This document shows positions 1-6,620 of a DNA stretch of 7,193 nt, piece by piece (positions within the stretch are counted from its first letter, which is position 1; each line of letters opens with the position of its first letter). This stretch comes from an uncultured Thermomicrobiales bacterium. Lineage in GTDB: Bacteria; Chloroflexota; Chloroflexia; Thermomicrobiales; UBA6265. A program made the position numbers and the translations under genes. Where the stretch lies: positions 394-7,586 of the forward strand of contig CADCWI010000039.1 in NCBI GenBank assembly GCA_902806355.1, read 5' to 3'. The notes under the pieces were generated by a model that worked only from the letters and a program-made list of their open reading frames with translations, was not told where the DNA came from and searched no databases.

Positions 1-4
1 AGAC

Positions 5-29
5 GTGCGGGCAGGGGCGTCTGCCCCAC
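5..29 (+). other. Small GC-rich hairpin in the leader upstream of the first permease
   Basis: GGGCAG at 9-14 is complementary to CTGCCC at 21-26 around a 6-nt loop. GTG at 5-7 can extend the stem with CAC at 27-29 if C8 is bulged out. No T-run follows, so a classical intrinsic terminator is not supported. It could be the end of an upstream unit, a 5' UTR structure or a copy of a dispersed GC-rich palindrome; the window gives only one copy. The remaining leader (30-77) shows no promoter I would defend. Confidence 0.3.
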
Positions 30-77
30 CTACTGAAATGCGGCCGAGCACGGCTGATTAGCGGAAGCAGACGACAT

Positions 78-1157
78 ATGGCAACGATGATCAGTGACAC
101 AGTGGTGGTAGCCGAGGAGCAGGCGGCGCAGACGAGCCGTCTCAGGGGGTTCTTGGGGCACTTTCTCTTACGGCGCATCTTCCGGGCGTTTCTGACGATT
201 TTCTTTGTCTCATCGTTGATCTTTTTCCTGGTCCGGCTCCTGCCCGGCAGCCCGGTTGAGGTGTACATCAGCCAACAAATTCAGCAGTATGGATACTCTT
301 ACGACGAGGCGGCGAACCAGGCGCGGTCGCTGTTCGCGATCGATACCGACCAGCCGCTGTTGCTGCAGTATCTCGACTACCTGAAGAACCTCGCCCAGGG
401 TGATCTCGGGATGTCGCTCACAGCGCCGGGAACGACGGTCGCCAGCATCATCCAGTCCCGCATCTGGTGGACGGTGTTCAGCGTTGGCATCGGGCTGCTG
501 CTGTCGTTCGTCTTCGGCAGCCTGATCGGGATGTTGATGGCGTACCGCCGTGGTGGCGTGTTCGACGGTGCCGCTTCGACCTTCGGCGCGATCACGAATT
601 CGATTCCCGATTACCAACTGGCCTTGCTCACCATCGTCGTCCTCGGGGTGCGTCTCGAATGGGTGCCGTACACCGAGATGCGCGGCGCGGTCACGAGTGG
701 TCAGCCCGTGGAGTTCAGCCTCGCCTTCTTTGCCGACGCCTTCTACCACGCGATGCTGCCCATTGCAGTTTATGTCTTCGTCTCTATCGGCGGCTGGATG
801 CTGCTCATGAAGAGCACCACGATCGCGGCGCTCGAGGAAGACTACGTCACCGCGGCGCGGGCACGGGGCATTCCGGAATGGCGTGTCCTGATCTTCTATG
901 TCGGGCGCAATGCGATCCTGCCGCTGTTCACGACGCTGACGGTCTCGATCGGGTTTGTCGTCGGCGGCTCGCTGCTGGTCGAACCGATCTTCCAGTACCA
1001 GGGAATCGGATCGCGACTGTACGACGCTCTGAACGCGCGAGACTACACCACATTGCAGGGAATTCTCCTGATCATCACGGCATCGGTGGTCATTGCCAAC
1101 CTGATCGCCGACCTGGTCTACAGCCGCCTCGATCCGCGCATTCGTTCAAAGGGGTAG
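78..1157 (+). CDS. ABC transporter permease, DppB/OppB-like (peptide/nickel class)
   Basis: This is an integral membrane subunit of a peptide-type ABC importer and forms half of the translocation channel. The protein has 359 residues, slightly longer than typical DppB because of a hydrophilic N-terminal tail of about 30 residues. By eye there are six hydrophobic segments: near 36-54, 131-154, 168-190, 224-246, 283-301 and 326-346. The long extracytoplasmic loop after the first segment contains the family pattern QYLDYLKNLAQGDLGMSL (97-114). The EAA loop that contacts the ATPases is at 252-284 (DYVTAARARG, then about ten residues, NAILP). The C-terminus has the typical YSRLDPRIR ending (348-356). 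The start at ATG 78 follows GGAAG at 63-67, a somewhat long spacing; ATG 87 is an in-frame alternative. The gene ends 15 nt before the second permease, so the two are surely co-transcribed. Substrate specificity cannot be inferred. Confidence 0.95.
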   Translation: MATMISDTVVVAEEQAAQTSRLRGFLGHFLLRRIFRAFLTIFFVSSLIFFLVRLLPGSPVEVYISQQIQQYGYSYDEAANQARSLFAIDTDQPLLLQYLDYLKNLAQGDLGMSLTAPGTTVASIIQSRIWWTVFSVGIGLLLSFVFGSLIGMLMAYRRGGVFDGAASTFGAITNSIPDYQLALLTIVVLGVRLEWVPYTEMRGAVTSGQPVEFSLAFFADAFYHAMLPIAVYVFVSIGGWMLLMKSTTIAALEEDYVTAARARGIPEWRVLIFYVGRNAILPLFTTLTVSIGFVVGGSLLVEPIFQYQGIGSRLYDALNARDYTTLQGILLIITASVVIANLIADLVYSRLDPRIRSKG

Positions 1158-1172
1158 GGGAAGGTAAGGAAG

Positions 1173-2093
1173 ATGGCCCAGGCAACCCTCAACACGAATT
1201 CCGATCCTATCGCCAGCACGACCGAGGGCGCCGTGCCCGAGAACCGGAAGCGAAGCTTCTGGCGAGTCTTTGTCGAGCGTAACAAGGCTGGCACCTTCGG
1301 GTTCGCCATTATGACGGCGATCCTGCTGCTGACCTTCATCGGTCCCTTCTTCGTCCATGGCGAGAACCGCACTGACGTGACCAACATCTACGGGGGCCCA
1401 TCGTGGAGTCATCCTCTCGGGTTCGACCATAGCGGCCGGGACATCTGGTACCAGATCGTCCATGGTGGCCGCAGCGTTATTCTCGTGGCGGTGATGGCGG
1501 CCCTGATCTCGACGTCGATTGGGGTGATCCTTGGCGCCCTGGCGGCGATGGTCGGGGGCAGGTTCGACGTCGCCATGCAGACCATCTCTGACATTGTCCT
1601 CACCGTGCCTTCGATCATCCTGCTTGCGGTGCTGGCCGCTTACGTACGGCTGGATGGACCGTTCCTGCTGGCGCTCATCCTTGCGTCGACCGGGTGGCCG
1701 GTGTTGCTCCTCGCGATCCGCTCCCAGGTGCTTTCTCTCAAGGAACGGGAGTATGTTGAGGCCGCCCGCATGCTGGATCTGGGCATGCCGCGGATCCTGT
1801 TCCGAGAAGTGCTGCCCAATATGGCCAGCTACATCATCATCAACTTTGTGTTCGCGGTCAGGGGTGCTGTCTACGGTCAGGTGGCCCTGTACTTCCTTGG
1901 GCTGGTGTCGCTGGCAGGGGTGAACTGGGGCATCATGATCCAGGAAGCCTTCCGCCGTGGTGCCGTCTTCAATACCGACAGCATGATGGGCCTGCTCGCG
2001 CCGGTCTTCATGATCGTCATGCTGCTGTGGTCGCTGATCCTGATCGCCCGGTCGCTGGAGGATGTCTTCAATCCCCGGCTCCGCAAGATCTGA
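1173..2093 (+). CDS. ABC transporter permease, DppC/OppC-like (peptide/nickel class)
   Basis: This is the second channel-forming membrane subunit and pairs with the product of the preceding gene. The protein has 306 residues, normal for DppC. A charged N-terminal cytoplasmic tail (1-38) is followed by the first hydrophobic segment (about 42-60). Next comes the family hallmark HPLGFDHSGRDIWYQIVHGGR (80-100), corresponding to the HPLGTDxxGRD motif of DppC proteins. Further hydrophobic stretches lie near 101-127, 140-157, 163-182, 217-245 and 273-291. The EAA loop is EREYVEAARMLDLG to LPNM (191-217). The protein ends with LEDVFNPRLRKI, a variant of the usual DPRLR tail. ATG 1173 is preceded by GGGGAAGG at 1157-1164 with 8-nt spacing, overlapping the upstream stop region; a further AAGGAAG abuts the start codon. 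The short gap supports one operon. Confidence 0.95.
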   Translation: MAQATLNTNSDPIASTTEGAVPENRKRSFWRVFVERNKAGTFGFAIMTAILLLTFIGPFFVHGENRTDVTNIYGGPSWSHPLGFDHSGRDIWYQIVHGGRSVILVAVMAALISTSIGVILGALAAMVGGRFDVAMQTISDIVLTVPSIILLAVLAAYVRLDGPFLLALILASTGWPVLLLAIRSQVLSLKEREYVEAARMLDLGMPRILFREVLPNMASYIIINFVFAVRGAVYGQVALYFLGLVSLAGVNWGIMIQEAFRRGAVFNTDSMMGLLAPVFMIVMLLWSLILIARSLEDVFNPRLRKI

Positions 2094-2127
2094 CCGTGCG
2101 CCGTCAAATATTGGCCGGAGAACCATC

Positions 2128-3270
2128 GTGAGCGAACCAATCAAGCGGCAATCCATCCCTGATGCCCGGATCGACGACCGGGACGCGACCCGCGGCACCG
2201 CCGCCTCGACCGCGCCAACGATCCTGTCGATCGAGGACCTGTGGGTCGAGTACAAAACGCCGCATGGCTGGATGCAGGCGGTTCGCGGCGCCAATCTCGA
2301 CATCCGCCAGGGGGAGGCCGTCGCCCTGATCGGAGAGAGCGGCTCCGGCAAGTCCACCCTCGGCTTCGCCCTGTTGCGGATGCTCGCTTCCAGTGCCCGG
2401 ATCGCCCGTGGCAAAGCCCTGTACCGCGATAACGAGGGCCGGACCGTCGACCTGATGACGATGGACAACAAGTCGTTCCGCAAGTTCCGCTGGAACGAAT
2501 GCGCGATGACCTTCCAGGCGGCCCAGAACTCGCTCAACCCGGTAATGCGCGTCAAGGACGCCTTTGTCGAGACCGCTCGCGCTCATGGCTGGCGGAATCG
2601 CCAGGAGGTCCATGAGCGGACGCTCGAATTGCTGCGGATGGTCCAACTGGATCCCCGCCGCGTCTTCGATGCCTATCCCCATGAACTCTCCGGCGGGATG
2701 CGGCAGCGGGTCTCCATCGCCTTGAGCCTGTTGCTCGAACCGCAGTTGATCATCCTCGACGAGCCGACCACGGCACTCGATATCCTGACCCAGCGCGCCA
2801 TCATCGACGTCATCCGCGATCTGCGCGACCGGCTCGACTTCACGATGATCTTCATCTCGCATGACCTGTCGCTCGCCGCCGAGCTCGCGGATCGGGTAGC
2901 GACGATGTACGCCGGCGAGATCGTCGAGTACGGACCGGTGCGAGATGCCTTCTACACGCCGAAGCACCCATATACGGTCGGTCTGCTCAACGCCGTGCCT
3001 CCCATCACGGGGGAAGAGTTCACCCCGCTGACGGCCATCCCCGGCAACACGCCGAACCTGCTGCAGATGCCGAGCGGCTGCCCGTTCCATCCCCGTTGCC
3101 CCTATGCCACGGAGATCTGCATCCGCGAGGATCCACCACTGATCGACCTCGGCGGCACGCACCTCGCCGCATGCCATCATCACGATCGGGTGACCCGGGA
3201 CCAGAGCGTTTGGGAACGACTCGAGAATGCCGACGTTGCCCCTGCGGGCTCCGTCGCCATAAATGCATGA
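2128..3270 (+). CDS. ABC transporter ATP-binding protein, DppD/OppD-like
   Basis: This is the first of two cytoplasmic ATPases that power the importer. It has 380 residues when started at GTG 2128. In-frame ATG 2062 is open too, but it overlaps the upstream permease by 32 nt, whereas GTG 2128 follows GGAGA at 2117-2121 with good spacing and begins MSEPIKRQ. Numbered from 2128, the motifs are Walker A GESGSGKST (69-77), Q-loop FQAAQNSLNP with Gln130, ABC signature LSGGMRQR (187-194), Walker B LIILDEPTTALD (207-218) and switch His245 (ISHD). All catalytic residues are intact. The C-terminal oligopeptide/dipeptide domain contains PSGCPFHPRCP. Four cysteines at 318, 324, 331 and 349 match the pattern that binds a 4Fe-4S cluster in some DppD/OppD proteins. 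The next gene starts 10 nt after the stop. Confidence 0.95.
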   Translation: MSEPIKRQSIPDARIDDRDATRGTAASTAPTILSIEDLWVEYKTPHGWMQAVRGANLDIRQGEAVALIGESGSGKSTLGFALLRMLASSARIARGKALYRDNEGRTVDLMTMDNKSFRKFRWNECAMTFQAAQNSLNPVMRVKDAFVETARAHGWRNRQEVHERTLELLRMVQLDPRRVFDAYPHELSGGMRQRVSIALSLLLEPQLIILDEPTTALDILTQRAIIDVIRDLRDRLDFTMIFISHDLSLAAELADRVATMYAGEIVEYGPVRDAFYTPKHPYTVGLLNAVPPITGEEFTPLTAIPGNTPNLLQMPSGCPFHPRCPYATEICIREDPPLIDLGGTHLAACHHHDRVTRDQSVWERLENADVAPAGSVAINA

Positions 3271-3275
3271 GGAAG
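3269..3275 (+). promoter_or_regulatory. Ribosome binding site that decides the start of the second ATPase gene
   Basis: GAGGAAG lies 5 nt before ATG 3281 and partly overlaps the TGA stop of the preceding ATPase gene (3268-3270). It favours ATG 3281 over in-frame ATG 3263, which lies inside the previous coding sequence and has no comparable site. The overlap of stop codon and ribosome site suggests coupled translation of the two ATPases. Confidence 0.6.
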
Positions 3276-3280
3276 CCCGT

Positions 3281-4330
3281 ATGGCTGAACCCGTAATGTC
3301 GCTCAGGAACCTGACGCGCCGGTTCGATACCCGTGGCGGCGTGATCACCGCCGTAGATGACGTGTCGTTCGATCTCGACAAGGGCGACATCCTCTGCCTG
3401 GTCGGGGAGAGCGGCAGCGGCAAGACGACGGTCGCCCGGATGGCGGCCGGAATGCTGAAGCCGACCTCGGGGTCCGTCCTGTTCGAGGGGCGTGACATCA
3501 ACCGCCAATCCAAGGACGAGTTTCACCAGTACCGCAAGGCGGTTCAGATCATCCACCAGGACCCGTACGCCTCGCTGAACCCGATCCAGTCGATCGGCGA
3601 CATCCTGCGCGCGCCGCTGCTCCACCACAAGCTGGTGAAGGGTCGGCGAGAGGCGACACAGCGAGCTGGCGAGTTGCTGGAGTTGGTGGATCTGCACCCG
3701 GTCGCCAACTTCATCGACAAATACCCGCATCAACTGTCGGGAGGCCAGCGTCAGCGTGTCTCCGTCGCTCGGGCGATGACCCTCAATCCACGAGTCATCA
3801 TCGCTGATGAGGCGGTCTCGATGGTCGATGTCTCGATCCGGGTGAGCCTCCTGAACACCATGCTCAAGCTCCGGAACGAGCTCGGCGTCACCTTCCTGTT
3901 CATCACCCATGACCTTTCCGTGGTCAAATACTTTGCCTGGGAAGGCAATGTTGGCGTAATGTATGTTGGCAAGCTGATTGAATACGGGCGAACGCCGAAC
4001 CTGATCGGGCGCTCGCTTCATCCCTACACGCGGGCCCTGGCGGCCGCGATTCCGGAAGCCGATCCAGACCTTACCCGGTCGAAGGAAAAGCTCCAGTTGC
4101 GCAGCCTGGATATCCCCAACCTGAATAGCCTTCCCAGCGGCTGCGTGTTTCACCCCCGTTGCCCGTACTGGGAGCCGGGGCTGTGCGACATTCATCCGCC
4201 GCCGCTTGTCGATGTCGGAGGCAACCGTGAGGTTGCCTGTCATCCCGTTGTCCGTGAGATCCAGAACGGAGGCGATGGGCGGAACCTGATCCCGACTGAG
4301 GAGAAGGTCCCCTCCCGTGCGGCCGACTGA
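3281..4330 (+). CDS. ABC transporter ATP-binding protein, DppF/OppF-like
   Basis: This is the second ATPase of the importer and forms a heterodimer with the preceding one. It has 349 residues when started at ATG 3281 (MAEPVMSLRNL); ATG 3263 would add six residues. The motifs are Walker A GESGSGKTT (42-50), Q-loop HQDPYASLNP with Gln93, signature LSGGQRQR (152-159), Walker B VIIADEAVSMVD (172-183) with catalytic Glu177, and switch His210 (ITHD). Two departures from the usual DppF sequence are visible. The residue after the catalytic Glu is Ala rather than Pro, and the stretch KYFAWEGNVGVMY (216-228) is about two residues longer than the common RYxxDRIAVMY. The C-terminal domain has PSGCVFHPRCPYWEPGLC and a later ACH, giving cysteines at 288, 294, 302 and 320 as in its partner. 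The stop at 4328-4330 is followed by a gap of 290 nt. Confidence 0.95.
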   Translation: MAEPVMSLRNLTRRFDTRGGVITAVDDVSFDLDKGDILCLVGESGSGKTTVARMAAGMLKPTSGSVLFEGRDINRQSKDEFHQYRKAVQIIHQDPYASLNPIQSIGDILRAPLLHHKLVKGRREATQRAGELLELVDLHPVANFIDKYPHQLSGGQRQRVSVARAMTLNPRVIIADEAVSMVDVSIRVSLLNTMLKLRNELGVTFLFITHDLSVVKYFAWEGNVGVMYVGKLIEYGRTPNLIGRSLHPYTRALAAAIPEADPDLTRSKEKLQLRSLDIPNLNSLPSGCVFHPRCPYWEPGLCDIHPPPLVDVGGNREVACHPVVREIQNGGDGRNLIPTEEKVPSRAAD

Positions 4331-4620
4331 TGTCACCCGGCGGGTCAATCGTTGCCGAATCGGATGGACGCAGGTCGCTCCTGACGCTGCACGACAGTGC
4401 GAAAGGAGGTTGTTCGTCAAGCGAGGTCGACGTCAGCGGAGATCACGTAGTGCACGCCACTGTGGTGATGTGTTCTGACCGGGCCGAGCCGCGCACCTTG
4501 CGACGAAAACGGTGCGTATGCGAACAGCTGGAGGGCAATGGCGCTCCGGTTCGGGATAACCAACAGGCTCATCGTCGAGGGCCACGCAGGCATTTTGTGG
4601 ATCGTATCCGAGGAGAAACG
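4331..4620 (+). other. 290-nt gap between ATPase and binding-protein genes
   Basis: The frame of the downstream gene is open from an ATG at 4330 that overlaps the ATPase stop (TGATG). However, the 97 extra codons have many A- or T-ending codons unlike the flanking genes, resemble no domain I know, and would precede an intact Tat signal peptide. I therefore read the gap as non-coding. It contains an isolated strong Shine-Dalgarno-like AAAGGAGG at 4402-4409 with no good start codon just downstream. It also has an imperfect hairpin at about 4442-4469 (ATCAC with GTGAT, inner AGTG with CACT). I see no convincing promoter by eye. A promoter or processing site for the binding-protein gene is plausible because such proteins are usually needed in excess. 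Confidence 0.5.
4610..4616 (+). promoter_or_regulatory. Ribosome binding site that decides the start of the binding-protein gene
   Basis: GAGGAGA with core AGGAG at 4611-4615 lies 5 nt before ATG 4621. This ATG begins a protein with a correctly placed twin-arginine signal, so it is strongly preferred over the in-frame ATGs at 4330 and 4468. Confidence 0.75.
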
Positions 4621-4746
4621 ATGTCAGAAGGCAATCTCAAGAACGGATTGATGAACGGTTCGCTGTCACGGCGCCGCCTGATCGGCACATCCGCCGGGGG
4701 GTTCGCTGCCGCGATGTTCGCCGGGAGTGCACTGCCCGCCTCGGCA
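4621..4746 (+). other. Twin-arginine signal peptide of the binding protein
   Basis: This segment encodes residues 1-42. It has a polar n-region, SRRRLIG at 16-22 matching the S/T-R-R-x-hydrophobic Tat pattern, an Ala/Gly-rich h-region (about 20-38), and an A-x-A type cleavage motif ASA (40-42). A cut slightly later, after VMAQ (46-49), cannot be excluded. No cysteine follows, so this is not a Tat lipoprotein signal. Confidence 0.8.
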
Positions 4747-6570
4747 GGCAGTGTGGTGATGGCTCAGGGCGGTGGAACCGAATTCCATTCGGCCTGGCCA
4801 TACGAGGACCTTGGAGCTGGTGGCCACTTCAATAACTTCGTAGCCAAGGGGATCATGAATCCGCCCAACATCTATGGCGATCTCATGTTCGTCCCGATGG
4901 GCATGCTCTACTGGGCGACCAACGAGTGGTTGCCGCTTCTCGCAACCGAATGGGCATTCATCCAGACTGGCGAGGCTGCCGGTGGCCAGGCAGGAGGAAG
5001 CCCGGTCGCGAGCCCGGCTGCCACCCCGGCCGCAAGTCCCGCGGCGAGCCCGGTGGCGGGCGGAACGTTCGGAGCCACCGATACTGCAGCGGATACCCTG
5101 CAGGTCAAGCTGCGGGAGGGCGTGACGTGGTCGGATGGCCAGCCGTTCACCTCCAGGGACGTGGTCGACACCTTCCACATCCTTCAGCTGCAAGGCAATA
5201 CCGTCTGGGACTACGTCGACAACGTCGAAGCCATCGACGACTACACCGTCAACTTCCACATGGGTGTGCCGGCCACGGTGGTGGAGCGCTATGTCATCCG
5301 CCGCTCGCCGATGCCGTCTTCCGTCTACGGAGAGTGGGCACAGCGAACGCGTGACATGGTCGCCGCTGGCCTGACCTCCGATGCTCCCGAATGGCTCCAG
5401 GCGGTGGAGCAGTTTAACCAGTTCCGGCCCGAAACCCTCGTCGTCAACGGCCCGTACACCATCGATGCCGCCAGCATCACCAATGCCCAGTTCACCATGC
5501 CGAAGAACGACACCTCGTTCTACGCCGACCAGGCACTGTTCGACCGGATCGTCAACTTCAACGGCGAAACCGATACGATCTCGGCAGTGGTGCTGAGCAA
5601 GGATATCGACTACGCGACACACGGCTTTGCCCCGGCGACAGAGGCGCAGATGCAGCAATCCGGCATCCGCGTGCTGCGTCCGCCCACATACTCCGGAGCG
5701 TCGCTCAAGTTCAACTACGCGCAACTCACTCACTTCGCCGACAAGCGCGTGCGGCAGGCTCTGGCTCACGCGATCGATCGATCGCAGGCCGGGTTCGTCT
5801 CCCTGGCGGACTCCGGCGTCGGCGTCCAGTCAATGGCGGGCATGAGCGACAACCTGGTCCCGGACTGGCTGTCGGAGGCGGACGCCGCCAGCCTCAATCA
5901 GTACCCGTACGACGTGGAAAGAGCGACGGCGCTCCTCCAGGAAGCGGGTTGGACCAAGAGCGGCCAGTTCTGGACGGATCCTGACGGCAACGAGGCGGCC
6001 TACGAGCTGTCGTTCCCGGCGGAGTTCGCAGACTATTCCGCGACCGGCACCAACGTCGCCGAGCAGTTGACGGCCTTTGGCTTCAACATCTCACCACGCG
6101 CGGTGACCTTCACGCAAATCGGCCCGGACATCGACGAAGGCAGCTTCCAGATGGCCATCCAGAGCTGGGGCAGCTCGACCAACCCGCACCCGCACTTTTC
6201 CTTCGTCGCCGCCTTCTTCACCCAGAACACGCGATCGCCGGGTGGACCCACACCAGGCATGTCGTTCCCGCTGCAGCAGGAGACCGAGGTGGCGGGTGCG
6301 GTCGACCTCGAGGCATTGGTGGTTGCCTCCGCCGAGGGACTCGACGAGGAACGGCAGAAGGCTCAGGTGACGACGATCGCCAAAGTCTTCAACGAGCTGC
6401 TCAATATCATTCCGCTCTACGAGCGCTACGGCAACAATGCGGCGCTCGAAGGCGTCCGTGTCTCCGCGTGGCCGGGGGATGACGATCCGATCCTCCAGAA
6501 CAGCCCGTATGCGGACGGCATCCCGACGATGCTGATGCTCGAGGGACGCCTCGAGCCAGCACAGGGTTAG
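4621..6570 (+). CDS. Tat-exported family 5 extracellular solute-binding protein of the peptide ABC transporter
   Basis: This is the receptor that captures the substrate outside the membrane and hands it to the permeases. It has 649 residues from ATG 4621. A twin-arginine signal SRRRLIG (16-22) precedes a hydrophobic stretch and a likely signal-peptidase site after ALPASA (37-42) or a little later. There is no lipobox and no cysteine anywhere in the protein, so lipid anchoring is ruled out. Family 5 (SBP_bac_5) marks are LREGVTWSDGQPFTSRDVV (164-182), NGPYTID (276-282), FADKRVRQALAHAIDR (372-387) and YDVERATALLQEAGW (430-444). An Ala/Gly/Ser/Pro-rich insert at about 118-149 splits the first of these regions, in the hairpin where other members run straight from LAESW to LREGV. 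The protein is longer than E. coli DppA or OppA. The substrate is unknown; peptides are the default guess, but the family also binds nickel, sugars and other solutes. Confidence 0.93.
   Translation: MSEGNLKNGLMNGSLSRRRLIGTSAGGFAAAMFAGSALPASAGSVVMAQGGGTEFHSAWPYEDLGAGGHFNNFVAKGIMNPPNIYGDLMFVPMGMLYWATNEWLPLLATEWAFIQTGEAAGGQAGGSPVASPAATPAASPAASPVAGGTFGATDTAADTLQVKLREGVTWSDGQPFTSRDVVDTFHILQLQGNTVWDYVDNVEAIDDYTVNFHMGVPATVVERYVIRRSPMPSSVYGEWAQRTRDMVAAGLTSDAPEWLQAVEQFNQFRPETLVVNGPYTIDAASITNAQFTMPKNDTSFYADQALFDRIVNFNGETDTISAVVLSKDIDYATHGFAPATEAQMQQSGIRVLRPPTYSGASLKFNYAQLTHFADKRVRQALAHAIDRSQAGFVSLADSGVGVQSMAGMSDNLVPDWLSEADAASLNQYPYDVERATALLQEAGWTKSGQFWTDPDGNEAAYELSFPAEFADYSATGTNVAEQLTAFGFNISPRAVTFTQIGPDIDEGSFQMAIQSWGSSTNPHPHFSFVAAFFTQNTRSPGGPTPGMSFPLQQETEVAGAVDLEALVVASAEGLDEERQKAQVTTIAKVFNELLNIIPLYERYGNNAALEGVRVSAWPGDDDPILQNSPYADGIPTMLMLEGRLEPAQG
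4999..5058 (+). repeat. Five tandem 12-bp units encoding (S/T)-P-(V/A)-A tetrapeptides
   Basis: Five consecutive in-frame units encode SPVA, SPAA, TPAA, SPAA and SPVA (binding-protein residues 127-146). They are flanked by Gly/Ala-rich linkers. The units differ at synonymous positions, for example GTC GCG, GCT GCC, GCC GCA, GCG GCG and GTG GCG. The repeat is therefore not a fresh slippage product and seems preserved at the protein level. It lies within the N-terminal lobe of the binding protein, probably as a flexible surface loop. Confidence 0.85.
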
Positions 6571-6577
6571 GCGCCGG

Positions 6578-6612
6578 CGCAGCTGGTAGGTCCATCAGAG
6601 CTACCAGCTGCG
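6578..6612 (+). terminator. Perfect 12-bp hairpin just after the binding-protein gene (possible terminator)
   Basis: CGCAGCTGGTAG at 6578-6589 and CTACCAGCTGCG at 6601-6612 are exact reverse complements separated by 11 nt, starting 7 nt after the TAG stop. No T-run follows. It could be part of a tandem terminator, a 3'-end mRNA-stabilising structure, or a protein-binding dyad. Confidence 0.55.
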
Positions 6613-6620
6613 GTATCGCA

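Noticed and set aside
467..1282. Plus-strand open frame of 271 codons overlapping both permeases
   Set aside because: It is an alternative frame inside two clear membrane-protein genes. The translation is Arg-rich and not membrane-like, with no ribosome site.
1146..2555. Long minus-strand open frame of 469 codons, and similar minus-strand frames at 2104-3513, 3020-4420 and 4666-5769
   Set aside because: They lie opposite well-supported transporter genes. Their products are rich in Arg, His, Asp and Gln with no recognisable domain, as expected for antisense frames in GC-rich coding DNA.
4330..4620. N-terminal extension of the binding protein from ATG 4330
   Set aside because: It would put 97 residues before an intact Tat signal. 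Codon choice there is unlike the neighbours, and a strong ribosome site precedes ATG 4621.
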